A stretch of DNA of 64,000 nt from VRUE01 sp963704515 (GCA_963704515.1 OY969913.1:1922001-1986000); one strand, 5' to 3'. Shown: positions 23,341-37,200, counted from the stretch's first letter. The notes: generated by a model not told the origin, from the sequence alone. A program made the numbers and translations.

Positions 23341-25230
23341 ATGACCGGAAGAGCCCGTCGTTCCAATCGTCCGCGCGTCAACCCCAACAGGTCCCTCCGC
23401 CCGCTCGTCACCCTTTGCGTCGCCCTCATAGCGCTGGCCTCTCTCGGCGGCGGCTGGGCGCTGGCGCGCTCCGGTGGCGTGTTCGGGCAGAAGACCGTCG
23501 TCGCGCGATCGCATGAAGCGCCCCGGCGCTCCCTGAGGCACATCGGGGTGTCCGACCGTCTCGCGGTTGGGCGTGGAAGGCCGGTCCGGGGTCATCACGA
23601 TCACTCTCACCATTCCGAACCGGAACCGACCCCACCTGAAACCACACAGGAAGAACCGGCCTCAGAAGGCACGCCGGTGGAAACTCCTCCCGTTGAAACG
23701 CCTGAACAGGAAGAAGAAGCGCCCCAGCCTCCCGAAACGCCAGAAGAGCCCGAAGAACCCTCGCCGCCGAACATCGTCGCCCACGCAATCTGGACCCCAC
23801 CGGCAAACGCGCAGGTTGGGGTGTCGGTCACCCTAGACGGCACCGCATCCCAAGGCGACAGCCCACTAGCCTGCACCTGGTCGTTCGAAGACCAGAGCGG
23901 CAGCACGGTCTGGGAGACGCACAACGGCTGCGCGCTGCCGTTCACCTTCCAGGTGGCCGATACGAAGTACGTCACCTTGAGCGTCTCCGACGCCGACGGC
24001 GAAGTGGATTCCAGCCGGCACTCCTTCTCGGTCCAGGCAGCCGCGGAAGAAGCGGAAGAACCCGAAGAAGCGGAAGAACCGGAAACACCCGCCGACACGA
24101 CCCCGCCGGAGACGACGATCAGCTCCGCTCCGGCCGGCACGACCACCTCGACTTCAGCCAGCTTCTCGTTCAACTCAAGCGAGAGCGGCTCGACCATGGC
24201 GTGCAAGCTGGACAGCGGCAGCTGGAGCAGTTGCACGTCGCCCAAGGCCTATGCCGGCCTGAGCGTTGGCTCCCACACATTCTCGGTGCGGGCGACGGAT
24301 TCCGCCGGCAACACCGACCCCAGCCCGGCGACCAACACCTGGACGATCGAAGCGGTCGAAGAAAAAGAGGAAGAAGAATCGCCGACCGGGACCAGCCACT
24401 GCTACTCCTCCCCGCACTCGTGCGGCTACCCCGATACGACGAACACCGGGGCTTCCGGGACTCTCACGCCGTCCGGCCCGATCACGGTCTCGACCAACGG
24501 GACGGTGGTCAAGGACAAGGAAGTGAGTGGGACGATCACGATCAACGCCAGCAACGTCACGATCGAAAACGTCAAGATCGTGCCGACGGCGACCGGAAGC
24601 GGTTCTGCGGCGATCAGCAACAGCGGTTCCGGCAACGTGATCAGAAACGTCACCGCGGGCGGCAAGGGCAGCGGCTCGAGCACGATCGAGGCAGCGGTGC
24701 GCGGCTTCAACGGCGTCACCCTCGAACGCGACTACTTCTACAACTGCAACGAGTGCATGCAGGGTGGCGGCACCGTGAAGGACACCTACATGGTCGTCTC
24801 CTCGATCTACTCGGGAGCCCACGCCGAGGACATCTACGTCTGCTCCGACACGATCGCGGTCGAACACTCGACCCTGATCAACCAGGTCAACCAGACCGCA
24901 ACGGTCTTCGGCGACACGATCTGCGGCGGCGGCAACAAGTACACGGTGAAGAACAGCCTGCTTGCCGGCAGCGGTTACGTCTTCTATCCCCAGGCAAACA
25001 ACACGAACCCCTCTGGGGCGCAGACGACGATCACCGGCAACCACATCGCCCGCTGTCTCGGCACGGCGGAAACCAAAGAAAGCGGCCACTGGTACTGCAA
25101 AGGCGGCTCGGACAGCAACGGTCTCTATCCCTACGGCGGCAGCTATGGCATAGGCGCCTATTTCTCGGGGTCGGTCACCTGGTCGGGCAACGTCTGGGAC
25201 GACAACCTGGCGTCGATTCCCGAGCCCTGA
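23341..25230 (+). CDS. Secreted protein with PKD-like, Ig-like and beta-helix domains
   Basis: 629 residues. A hydrophobic segment at about 20-42 acts as signal or anchor. A Pro/Glu-rich stretch follows, then a PKD-like domain (about 145-235), an acidic linker, one Ig-like module (about 250-338, starting DTTPPETTI) of the same kind as those in the 5,198-residue protein, another linker, and a C-terminal beta-helix domain (about 350-629) that starts CYSSPHSCGYPDTTNTG and includes NVTIENVKI and HAEDIYVCSD. The helix resembles right-handed parallel beta-helices such as polysaccharide lyases and hydrolases. No catalytic set is certain. Two paralogues of this domain lie at 56851 and 57908. Confidence 0.82.
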   Translation: MTGRARRSNRPRVNPNRSLRPLVTLCVALIALASLGGGWALARSGGVFGQKTVVARSHEAPRRSLRHIGVSDRLAVGRGRPVRGHHDHSHHSEPEPTPPETTQEEPASEGTPVETPPVETPEQEEEAPQPPETPEEPEEPSPPNIVAHAIWTPPANAQVGVSVTLDGTASQGDSPLACTWSFEDQSGSTVWETHNGCALPFTFQVADTKYVTLSVSDADGEVDSSRHSFSVQAAAEEAEEPEEAEEPETPADTTPPETTISSAPAGTTTSTSASFSFNSSESGSTMACKLDSGSWSSCTSPKAYAGLSVGSHTFSVRATDSAGNTDPSPATNTWTIEAVEEKEEEESPTGTSHCYSSPHSCGYPDTTNTGASGTLTPSGPITVSTNGTVVKDKEVSGTITINASNVTIENVKIVPTATGSGSAAISNSGSGNVIRNVTAGGKGSGSSTIEAAVRGFNGVTLERDYFYNCNECMQGGGTVKDTYMVVSSIYSGAHAEDIYVCSDTIAVEHSTLINQVNQTATVFGDTICGGGNKYTVKNSLLAGSGYVFYPQANNTNPSGAQTTITGNHIARCLGTAETKESGHWYCKGGSDSNGLYPYGGSYGIGAYFSGSVTWSGNVWDDNLASIPEP

Positions 25231-25254
25231 GCGCTGGGACCCTCGGCGGCTGGA

Positions 25255-28200
25255 TCAACCTGGCTGCCGACGGTGCTGGGCCCGCTGGGGACCCCGTTGC
25301 TTCAGGGTGATCGCGATCATGCGGCTGACCGTCGCCTCCCCCTTGGCCTTGTAGCCAATCCTGACGCGGACCTTGAGCCGGCCATCTTCGAGCAGGAGCC
25401 TGCGTCCGGCAGCCGCGAGCCGAATCGGCACGCGCACCTTGCCGGCGTGCCTGATGCGCACGATCCTCGACTGGATCTGGTGCGATCTCCTCCAGAGAAT
25501 CGCCTTCTGCGTCGCGCGCTTGCGCAGGGCCTTGGGGCTGGTCGGCGTCGGCGCCGTCACCGAGAGCGAGCCCGGGCCGGGGACGTCGAAGAGCAGGCGG
25601 GCACTGCCGTGGTGCAGGTCGTATTCGATCTTCAGCAGACGGACGGGGGTGCGCAGCGCCAGGGTGCTGGGCGGAGTTTCGCTCGGGGTGTCCGTCCCTT
25701 CGGTGGCGGGTTCGGTCGAGTCCTCGACGTAGGCGATCGGCGTCGAGCAGGACGAGGTGATTTCGGCGACCGAGGTGGCGGTGGCGCTGAAGCTCGTCGT
25801 GGAATTGTCGGGAACCGTGACCGTGACACCGGCAGCCAGTTCACCTGGGTCGACGACCGCGACCGGCGCGCCGCTGCAGTCGGCGTTCGCGTACAGCTTC
25901 ACGGTCGTGCCGGCCGGCGCTGAGCCGGCGACCTTTGGCGAGTTGTCGTTGGCCGGCGAGGCGGGGATCGTCGCGGTCAGGACGGGAGACGAGGGAACGC
26001 TCGCATCCACTTCGAAGGAGCGGGTCGCCGCGGCGCCGGTGTTGGAGGCCTGATCGGTGGCCCGCACGCGGAAGGTCCAGCTGCCGTCGGCCAGGGCGCT
26101 CGGCGGCGTGTCGGCGCCGGGGTCTGAGCATGCCCCCCAGGCCGGGGTACCGGTGTCGATCGAGCACTCGAAGCTCGAGCCCGCCTCGGAGGAGTGGAAT
26201 TCGAAGGTCGGGGTTGGGTCGTTGGTCAGCCCGCTGGGGCCGGCGTCGATCGTCGCGGTGGGCGCGGTGGTGTCGACGGTCCAGTTGAAGGTCGCGGGCG
26301 AGCCGTCTGTGTTGGCGGCCTGATCGGTGGCCCGCACCTGGAAGGTGTGGGAGCCGTCTGAGAGGGAGCTGTAGCTCTGCGGGGAGGCGCAGGCCGACCA
26401 GGCGCTTGCTTCGGTGGAGTCGCGGCGGCATTCATAGGAGGCCACGCCCGAGCCGCCGGCGTCGGTGCCCGAGAAGGCGAACTGGGCGGAGGCGGAGTTG
26501 GAGAGGGCCGCGGGGTGGGTGTCGATCTGGGTGTCGGGGGGGGTGGTGTCGACCGTCCAGTCGAAGGACGCCGGGGACCCGTCGGAGTTTCCGGCCGCAT
26601 CGATCGCCCGCACTTCGAAGCTGTGGGCGCCATCGGCGAGGGAGCCGTAGGACTTGGGCGAGGCGCAGGCGCTCCAGGCGGAGGGTTCGGTGGAGTCGAT
26701 CCGGCACTGATAGGAGGCGACGCCCGAGCCGCCGGTGTCGGTGCCCGAGAAGGCGAACTGGGCCGAGGGGCTGGCCATCAGGGCCGCGGGGTGGGAGTCG
26801 ATCTGGGTCTGCGGGGCGGTGGTGTCGACCGACCAGGTGAAGGCGGCCGGGGTGGCGTCGACGTTGGCGGCTTTGTCGGTGGCGCGGACTTCGAAGGTGT
26901 GGGCGCCCTCGGCGAGGGAGCCATAGGACTTGGGCGAGGCGCAGGGCGCCCAGTCGCCGGCCTGGCTGGAGTCCAGGCGGCATTCATAGGAAGCGACGCC
27001 CGAGCCCGAGCCATCGGTGCCGCTGAAGGTGAACTGCGCGGCGGCCGAGCCCGTCAGCGCGGCGGGATGGGTGTCGATCTGGGTGGTGGGCGCCGTGGAG
27101 TCCTCGGTGTAGGTGAGGGGGGCCGAGCAGCCCGAGAGGTTGCCCGCCGCCGAGGTCGCGGTGGCGCGGAAGGCAGTGGTGGAGTCATCGGGGACGCTGA
27201 CCGTGATCCCGGCTTCAAGCGCGGCGGCCGAGACGGTGGCGATCGGGGAGCCCGAGCAGTCGGCTCCTTCATAGAGGCGCACGGTGGAGCCCGCCGGGGC
27301 GCTGCCGATGATCTTCGGCGAGTTGTCGTTGGCGGGCGAGGGCGGTGCGCTGGATTGCAGGCTCGGGGCGCCCGGGGCGGCGGTGTCGACCGTGAAGGAG
27401 CGGCTCGCCGCGGCGCCGGTGTTGGAGGCCTGATCGGTGGCCCGCACGCGGAAGGTCCAGCTGCCGTCGGCCAGGGCGCTCGGCGGCGTGTCGGCGCCGG
27501 GGTCTGAGCATGCCCCCCAGGCCGGGGTACCGGTGTCGATCGAGCACTCGAAGCTCGAGCCCGCCTCGGAGGAGTGGAATTCGAAGGTCGGGGTTGGGTC
27601 GTTGGTCAGCCCGCTGGGGCCGGCGTCGATCGTCGCGGTGGGCGCGGTGGTGTCGACGGTCCAGTTGAAGGTCGCGGGCGAGCCGTCTGTGTTGGAGGCC
27701 TGATCGGTGGCCCGCACCTGGAAGGTGTGGGAGCCGTCTGAGAGGGAGCTGTAGCTCTGCGGGGAGGCGCAGGCCGACCAGGCGCTTGCTTCGGTGGAGT
27801 CGCGGCGGCATTCATAGGAGGCCACGCCCGAGCCGCCGGCGTCGGTGCCCGAGAAGGCGAACTGGGCGGAGGCGGAGTTGGAGAGGGCCGCGGGGTGGGT
27901 GTCGATCTGGGTGTCGGGGGGGGTGGTGTCGACCGTCCAGTCGAAGGACGCCGGGGACCCGTCGGAGTTTCCGGCCGCATCGATCGCCCGCACTTCGAAG
28001 CTGTGGGCGCCATCGGCGAGGGAGCCGTAGGACTTGGGCGAGGCGCAGGCGCTCCAGGCGGAGGGTTCGGTGGAGTCGATCCGGCACTGATAGGAGGCGA
28101 CGCCCGAGCCGCCGGTGTCGGTGCCCGAGAAGGCGAACTGGGCCGAGGGGCTGGCCATCAGGGCCGCGGGGTGGGAGTCGATCTGGGTCTGCGGGGCGGT

Positions 28201-31200
28201 GGTGTCGACCGACCAGGTGAAGGCGGCCGGGGTGGCGTCGACGTTGGCGGCTTTGTCGGTGGCGCGGACTTCGAAGGTGTGGGCGCCCTCGGCGAGGGAG
28301 CCATAGGACTTGGGCGAGGCGCAGGGCGCCCAGTCGCCGGCCTGGCTGGAGTCCAGGCGGCATTCATAGGAAGCGACGCCCGAGCCCGAGCCATCGGTGC
28401 CGCTGAAGGTGAACTGCGCGGCGGCCGAGCCCGTCAGCGCGGCGGGATGGGTGTCGATCTGGGTGGTGGGCGCCGTGGAGTCCTCGGTGTAGGTGAGGGG
28501 GGCCGAGCAGCCCGAGAGGTTGCCCGCCGCCGAGGTCGCGGTGGCGCGGAAGGCAGTGGTGGAGTCATCGGGGACGCTGACCGTGATCCCGGCTTCAAGC
28601 GCGGCGGCCGAGACGGTGGCGATCGGGGAGCCCGAGCAGTCGGCTCCTTCATAGAGGCGCACGGTGGAGCCCGCCGGGGCGCTGCCGATGATCTTCGGCG
28701 AGTTGTCGTTGGCGGGCGAGGGCGGTGCGCTGGATTGCAGGCTCGGGGCGCCCGGGGCGGCGGTGTCGACCGTGAAGGAGCGGCTCGCCGCGGCGCCGGT
28801 GTTGGAGGCCTGATCGGTGGCCCGCACGCGGAAGGTCCAGCTGCCGTCGGCCAGGGCGCTCGGCGGCGTGTCGGCGCCGGGGTCTGAGCATGCCCCCCAG
28901 GCCGGGGTACCGGTGTCGATCGAGCACTCGAAGCTCGAGCCCGCCTCGGAGGAGTGGAATTCGAAGGTCGGGGTTGGGTCGTTGGTCAGCCCGCTGGGGC
29001 CGGCGTCGATCGTCGCGGTGGGCGCGGTGGTGTCGACGGTCCAGTTGAAGGTCGCGGGCGAGCCGTCTGTGTTGGCGGCCTGATCGGTGGCCCGCACCTG
29101 GAAGGTGTGGGAGCCGTCTGAGAGGGAGCTGTAGCTCTGCGGGGAGGCGCAGGCCGACCAGGCGCTTGCTTCGGTGGAGTCGCGGCGGCATTCATAGGAG
29201 GCCACGCCCGAGCCGCCGGCGTCGGTGCCCGAGAAGGCGAACTGGGCGGAGGCGGAGTTGGAGAGGGCCGCGGGGTGGGTGTCGATCTGGGTGTCGGGGG
29301 GGGTGGTGTCGACCGTCCAGTCGAAGGACGCCGGGGACCCGTCGGAGTTTCCGGCCGCATCGATCGCCCGCACTTCGAAGCTGTGGGCGCCATCGGCGAG
29401 GGAGCCGTAGGACTTGGGCGAGGCGCAGGCGCTCCAGGCGGAGGGTTCGGTGGAGTCGATCCGGCACTGATAGGAGGCGACGCCCGAGCCGCCGGTGTCG
29501 GTGCCCGAGAAGGCGAACTGGGCCGAGGGGCTGGCCATCAGGGCCGCGGGGTGGGAGTCGATCTGGGTCTGCGGGGCGGTGGTGTCGACCGACCAGGTGA
29601 AGGCGGCCGGGGTGGCGTCGACGTTGGCGGCTTTGTCGGTGGCGCGGACTTCGAAGGTGTGGGCGCCCTCGGCGAGGGAGCCATAGGACTTGGGCGAGGC
29701 GCAGGGCGCCCAGTCGCCGGCCTGGCTGGAGTCCAGGCGGCATTCATAGGAAGCGACGCCCGAGCCCGAGCCATCGGTGCCGCTGAAGGTGAACTGCGCG
29801 GCGGCCGAGCCCGTCAGCGCGGCGGGATGGGTGTCGATCTGGGTGGTGGGCGCCGTGGAGTCCTCGGTGTAGGTGAGGGGGGCCGAGCAGCCCGAGAGGT
29901 TGCCCGCCGCCGAGGTCGCGGTGGCGCGGAAGGCAGTGGTGGAGTCATCGGGGACGCTGACCGTGATCCCGGCTTCAAGCGCGGCGGCCGAGACGGTGGC
30001 GATCGGGGAGCCCGAGCAGTCGGCTCCTTCATAGAGGCGCACGGTGGAGCCCGCCGGGGCGCTGCCGATGATCTTCGGCGAGTTGTCGTTGGCGGGCGAG
30101 GGCGGTGCGCTGGATTGCAGGCTCGGGGCGCCCGGGGCGGCGGTGTCGACCGTGAAGGAGCGGCTCGCCGCGGCGCCGGTGTTGGAGGCCTGATCGGTGG
30201 CCCGCACGCGGAAGGTCCAGCTGCCGTCGGCCAGGGCGCTCGGCGGCGTGTCGGCGCCGGGGTCTGAGCATGCCCCCCAGGCCGGGGTACCGGTGTCGAT
30301 CGAGCACTCGAAGCTCGAGCCCGCCTCGGAGGAGTGGAATTCGAAGGTCGGGGTTGGGTCGTTGGTCAGCCCGCTGGGGCCGGCGTCGATCGTCGCGGTG
30401 GGCGCGGTGGTGTCGACGGTCCAGTTGAAGGTCGCGGGCGAGCCGTCTGTGTTGGCGGCCTGATCGGTGGCCCGCACCTGGAAGGTGTGGGAGCCGTCTG
30501 AGAGGGAGCTGTAGCTCTGCGGGGAGGCGCAGGCCGACCAGGCGCTTGCTTCGGTGGAGTCGCGGCGGCATTCATAGGAGGCCACGCCCGAGCCGCCGGC
30601 GTCGGTGCCCGAGAAGGCGAACTGGGCGGAGGCGGAGTTGGAGAGGGCCGCGGGGTGGGTGTCGATCTGGGTGTCGGGGGGGGTCGCATCCTTGGTGACG
30701 CCTGCCGTCGTCGAACCCCGGTTCGCGGCGGCGTCGGCCACGCAGACGCGCAGCGTGTTGGCGCCTTCGGCCAGATCCGTCGCGGCGACGACAGAGGTGT
30801 GCTGTGCCGGAGCGCCGGTGTAGGCGCCCGACGCGATCTGGGTGCCGCCGGTGCAGTCGCTCCCCCCCACGCGCAGTTCGAAGGAGCCGTTCTCGTTCGA
30901 GTGCCAGTGCACTTCGCTCGACTGGCCGGCTCCCACGAGGGCCTTGGAGAGCGAGTCGATCGCGACGACCGGCGGGGTCGTGTCGATCGTCCAGCTGTAT
31001 GCGGCAGGCGACCCGTCGGCGTTGCCGGCCGCATCGATCGCCCGCGCTTCGAAGCTGTGGCTGCCGTCGGCGAGGCCTTCGTAGGTCTTGGGCGAGGCGC
31101 ACGGGTGCCAGTCGGCCTGCTGGGAGGAGTCGAGGCGGCATTCGAGCGAGGCGACGCCGGAGCCCGAGCCGTCGTCGCCGCTGAAGGCGAATGCCGCTTT

Positions 31201-34200
31201 GGCCGAGGAGCTCAGCGCCGCCGGGTTCGCGGAGATCTGCGTCTGCGGCGCGGTGGTGTCAGCCACCCAGGTCGAGGCCGCCGGCGTCCCGTCGGCGTTG
31301 CCGGCGTGGTCGACGGCGCGTACTTCGAAGCTGTGTGAGCCGTCGCTGAGGCCTTCGTAGGTCTTGGGCGAGACGCAGGCCTGCCAATCGGCTTCCTGGG
31401 TCGAATCCAGACGGCATTCGTAGGAGGCGACGCCGGAACCGCCCGCGTCGGCGCCCGAGAAGGCGAATTCCGCTTTGGCGGTGGCGACCAGGGACGACGG
31501 GCCGGCGTCGATCTGGGTCGTCGGAGCGGTGGCGTCGATCGTCCAGCTTCGGGCGGCGGGCGTCTGGTCGACGTTCCCGGCTTGGTCGATCGCCCGGACT
31601 TCGAAGGTGTGGCTGCCGTCGGCGAGGCCGGTGTATTGCTTCGGCGAGGAGCAGGCGTGCCAGTCGGCGCTCTGCGTCGAATCGATCCGGCATTCGTAGG
31701 CGGCGACGCCGGAACCGCCCGAGTCGCTGCCGCCGAAGGCGAATTCGGCCGCCGTTTCGCTTGTCAGTGAGACTGGGCTCGAGGAGATCTGCGTGTTCGG
31801 GGCTGTGGTGTCGATCGTCCACGTGTAGCTCGCCGGGGACGGATCCGTGTTGCCCGCCTGGTCGGTCGACCGCACTTCGAGCGTGTGCGAGCCGTCGCCG
31901 AGGCCTTCGTAGGTCTTCGGCGAGGAGCAGCTCCCCCAGTCCGCTTCTTGGGTCGAGTCGAGGCGGCATTCGTAGGAGGCGACTCCCGAGCCCGAGCCGT
32001 CGTTGCCGCTGAAGGCGAATTCGGCTTTGGCGGAAGGACTGAGCGACGGCGGCTTGGAGTCGATCCGGGTGTCGGGAGCGGTCGTGTCCACGGTCCAGGT
32101 CGAGACGGCCGGGGTCGCGTCGGCGTTGCCCGCTTTGTCGACCGCCCGCACTTCGAACGTATGGGCGCCGTCGGCGAGCGATGCGTATTCCTTCGGCGAG
32201 GAGCAGGTGTGCCAGTCGGCTTCCTGGCTGGAGTCCAGGCGGCATTCGTAGGAGGCGACGCCGGAGCCACCCGAGTCGCTGCCGCTGAAGGCGAATTCGG
32301 CTTTGGCGGAAGGACTGAGCGATGGCGGCTTGGAGTCGATCTGGGTGTCGGGAGCGGTCGTGTCCACGGTCCAGGTCGAGACGGCCGGGGTCGCGTCGGC
32401 GTTGCCCGCTTTGTCGACCGCCCGCACTTCGAACGTATGGGCGCCGTCGGCGAGCGAGGCGTATTCCTTCGGCGAGGCGCAGGCCATCCAGTCACCCGCC
32501 TGACTCGAATCCAGGCGGCATTCGTAGGAGGCGACGCCGGAGCCGCCTCCATCCGAAGCCGAGAATTCGAATTCAGCCGCGGTGGCCGTCGTCAACGCGG
32601 CCGGGCCGGAGTCGATCTGGGTCTGCGGCGCGGTGGTGTCCACGGTCCAGGTCGAGACCGCGGGCGTCGCGTCGGCATTGCCCGCCTGGTCGATCGCCCT
32701 GACTTCGAAGGTGTGCGAGCCGTCGGCGAGGCCCGTGTATTCCGTCGACGAGGTGCACGAGGCCCAGTCTTTGGCTTCGCTCGAGTCGAGGCGGCACTGG
32801 TAAGAGGCGACGCCGGAGCCCGAGCCGTCGTTGCCGCTGAAGGCGAAGGTCGCTTTGGCGGAGGAGCTGAGCGCCGGCGGGTTCGCGGAGATCTGAGTAT
32901 CGGGTGCTGTCGTGTCTACCGTCCAAGTCGCGACCGCCGGGGTCGCATCGGCGTTGCCGGCATGGTCGACGGCACGCACTTCGAACTTGTGGCTGCCGTC
33001 AGCCAGACCCGTGTAGTCCTTCGGCGAGGTGCAACTCCCCCAATCGGCCTGCTGGGTCGAGTCGAGACGGCATTCGTAGGAGGCGATCCCCGAGCCTCCG
33101 GTGTCGCTGCCTGAGAATTCGAGCTGGGCGCCGGCCGAGGCGCTCAGCGACGCCGGCTGCGATTCGATCTGGGTGGTCGGCGCGGTCGTGTCGACGGTCC
33201 AGGTCGAGACCGCGGGGCTGGCGTCGGCGTTGCCGGCCACGTCGACCGCGCGGACTTCGAAGGTGTGGCTGCCGTCGGCGAGGCCGCTGTATTCCTTCGG
33301 CGAAGAGCAGCTTCCCCAATCGGCCTGCTGGGTCGAATCCAGGCGGCACTGGTAGGAGGCGACCCCGGAGCCGCCGGTATCGCTACCGCTGAAGGCGAAG
33401 GTGGCTTTGGCGCTGGCCACGAGCGACGATGGGCCGGAGTCGATCTGGGTCGTCGGCGCCGTCGCGTCGACGGTCCAGCCGAAGCTCGCCGGCGAGGCGT
33501 CGGCGTTGCCGGCTTTGTCGACGGCCCGCACTTCGAAGGTATGCGAGCCGTCGGCGAGGGCGGTGTATTCCTTCGGCGAGGAGCAGGCGGCCCAGTCTTT
33601 GACTTCGCTCGAATCGAGACGGCATTCGTAGGAGGCGACGCCCGATCCGGAGCCGTCATTGCCGCTGAAGGCGAATGTGGCTTTGGCGGTGGCGACCAGG
33701 GACGAGGGGCCGGAGTCGATCTGGGTCTGCGGCGCGGTGGTGTCCACGGTCCAGGTCGAGACCGCGGGCGTCGCGTCGGCATTGCCCGCCTGGTCGATCG
33801 CCCTGACTTCGAAGGTGTGCGAGCCGTCGGCGAGGCCCGTGTATTCCGTCGACGAGGTGCACGAGGCCCAGTCTTTGGCTTCGCTCGAGTCGAGGCGGCA
33901 CTGGTAAGAGGCGACGCCGGAGCCCGAGCCGTCGTTGCCGCTGAAGGCGAAGGTCGCTTTGGCGGAGGAGCTGAGCGCCGGCGGGTTCGCGGAGATCTGA
34001 GTATCGGGTGCTGTCGTGTCTACCGTCCAAGTCGCGACCGCCGGGGTCGCATCGGCGTTGCCGGCATGGTCGACGGCACGCACTTCGAACTTGTGGCTGC
34101 CGTCAGCCAGACCCGTGTAGTCCTTCGGCGAGGTGCAACTCCCCCAATCGGCCTGCTGGGTCGAGTCGAGACGGCATTCGTAGGAGGCGATCCCCGAGCC

Positions 34201-37200
34201 TCCGGTGTCGCTGCCTGAGAATTCGAGCTGGGCGCCGGCCGAGGCGCTCAGCGACGCCGGCTGCGATTCGATCTGGGTGGTCGGCGCGGTCGTGTCGACG
34301 GTCCAGGTCGAGACCGCGGGGCTGGCGTCGGCGTTGCCGGCCACGTCGACCGCGCGGACTTCGAAGGTGTGGCTGCCGTCGGCGAGGCCGCTGTATTCCT
34401 TCGGCGAAGAGCAGCTTCCCCAATCGGCCTGCTGGGTCGAATCCAGGCGGCACTGGTAGGAGGCGACCCCGGAGCCGCCGGTATCGCTACCGCTGAAGGC
34501 GAAGGTGGCTTTGGCGCTGGCCACGAGCGACGATGGGCCGGAGTCGATCTGGGTCGTCGGCGCCGTCGCGTCGACGGTCCAGCCGAAGCTCGCCGGCGAG
34601 GCGTCGGCGTTGCCGGCTTTGTCGACGGCCCGCACTTCGAAGGTATGCGAGCCGTCGGCGAGGGCGGTGTATTCCTTCGGCGAGGAGCAGGCGGCCCAGT
34701 CTTTGACTTCGCTCGAATCGAGACGGCATTCGTAGGAGGCGACCCCGGAGCCCGAGCCGTCTTCGCCGCTGAAGGCGAAGCTCGCCGAGGCCGAGGCGCT
34801 GAGCGCGTTCGGGTGCGATCCAATCTGGGTCTGCGGCGCGGTAGCGTCGATCGTCCAGCTGAAGACCGCCGGACTCTGGTCGACGTTGCCAGCTTTGTCG
34901 ATCGCCCTGACTTCGAACCTGTGGGCACCGTCGGCAAGCGCCGGGTAGGTCTGCGGCGAGCCGCAGGGAATCCAGTCTTTGACTTCGCTCGAATCGCGGC
35001 GGCATTCGTAAGAGGCGACCCCGGAGCCACCCGCGTCGGTCCCGCTGAAGGCGAATTCGGCGTTCGCCGAAGCGCTCAGGGCGGCGGGGCCCGAGTCGAC
35101 CTGCGTCTCGGGGGCGGTCATATCGACCCTCCAGGTGTGGGTGGCGGGACTCTGGTCGGCGTTGCCCGCCAGGTCCAGAGCGCGGACTTCGAGGGTGTGC
35201 TGGCCGTCACCGATTGCGGTGTATTCCTTCGGCGAAGAGCAAGCGTGCCAATCTCCGCTCTGGGCGGAATCGAGGCGGCATTCGAAGCCGGCCACGCCCG
35301 ATCCCGAGCCATCGCTACCCGAGAAGGCGAAGGCGGCCGTCGTGGAGGTGGTCAGCGCCGCCGGCCCGGATTCGATCTGGGTCTGCGGGGCCGTGGCGTC
35401 AATCGTCCATGCGACCTCGGCCGGACTGGCGTCGGCGTTGCCGGCTTGGTCGACGGCCCGCACCTCGAATTTGTGGGCGCCGTCGGCGAGCCCGGTGTAT
35501 TCCTTCGGCGAGGAGCAGGGATGCCAGTCGGCTTCCTGGGTGGAGTCCAGGCGGCATTCGTAAGAAGTCACGCCCGAACCGCCCACATCGGCGCCCGAGA
35601 ATTCGAACTGCGCCACTGCCGACGCGCTCAGCGCGTTCGGTTGCGAATCGATCTGGGTGGTCGGCGCCGTCGTGTCGACGGTCCAGTTGGCGACCGCCGG
35701 GGTGGCGTCGGCGTTGCCGGCCTGGTCGACCGCGCGGACTTCGAAATTGTGGGCGCCGTCACCGAGTGCGGTGTATTCCTTCGGCGAGGAACAAACGTGC
35801 CAGTCGGCTTCCTGGGTGGAGTCCAGGCGGCATTCGTAGGAGGCGACGCCGGAGCCCGAGCCGTCTTCTCCGGAGAATTCGATTGAGGCCGCGGTGGACG
35901 TGGTCAGCGCCGCCGGCCCGGATTCGATCTGGGTCTGCGGGGCCGTGGCGTCAATCGTCCAGGTGTACGTCGCAGGGCTGGCGTCGGCGTTGCCGGCTTG
36001 GTCGACGGCCCGCACCTCGAATTTGTGGGCGCCGTCGGCGAGCCCGGTGTATTCCTTCGGCGAGGAGCAGGGATGCCAGTCGGCTTCCTGGGTGGAGTCC
36101 AGGCGGCATTCGTAAGAAGTCACGCCCGAGCCGCCCGCATCGGCGCCCGAGAATTCGAACTGCGCCACTGCCGACGCGCTCAGCGCGTTCGGTTGCGAAT
36201 CGATCTGGGTGGTCGGCGCCGTCGTGTCGACGGTCCAGTTGGCGACCGCCGGGGTGGCGTCGGCGTTGCCGGCCTGGTCGACCGCGCGGACTTCGAATTT
36301 GTGGACACCGTCGGCGAGGCCTTCGTAGGTCTTGGGCGAGCTGCAGCCGTGCCAATCGGCTTCCTGGGTCGAGTCGATCCGGCATTCGTAGGAGGCGACG
36401 CCGGAGCCGCCGGCGTCGTTGCCGCTGAAGGCGAATTCGGCTTTGGCGGAGGAAACCAAAGCCGCCGGGCCCGAGTCGATCTGGGTTTGCGGCGCGGTCG
36501 CGTCGATCGTCCAGTTGAACGTCGCTGCGCTCTGATCGACGTTGCCGGCCTGGTCGACGGCCCGCACTTCGAACTTGTGGGGGCCGTCGGCGAGCCCGGT
36601 GTATTCCTTCGGCGACGGGCACGGTGCCCAGTCCCCCGGCTGGGTCGAGTCGAGGCGGCACTGGTAGGAGGCGACGCCGGAGCCTCCGGTGTCGCTGCCG
36701 CTGAAGGCGAAGCTGGCTTTGGCCGAGGAGCTCAGCGCCGGCGGGTTGGTCGAGATCTGGGTGTCGGGCGCCGTCGTGTCGACGGTCCAGTTGGCGACGG
36801 CCGGGGTGGCGTCGGCGTTGCCGGCCTGGTCGACCGCGCGGACTTCGAATTTGTGGGCGCCGTCGGCGAGACCGGTGTATTCCTTCGGCGAGACACAGCT
36901 GCCCCAGGCGGCTTCCTGGATCGAGTCGAGGCGGCATTCGTAGGAGGCGACGCCGGAGCCGCCGGTGTCGGTGGCCGAGAATTCGAGTTTCGCGGCGGTG
37001 GCCGTGGTCAGGGCTTTGGGCGCCGAGTCGACCTGGGTCTGCGGAGCGGTCGTGTCGATTGTCCAGCTGTAGGTCGCGGGCGACTGCGTGACGTTGCCGG
37101 CGCCGTCGATCGCCCGCACTTCGAAGCTGTGGCTGCCCTCGGCGAGCGCGTTGTACGTCTCGGGCGAGCTGCAAGCCTCCCAGGCGCCCACCGCTTCGGA

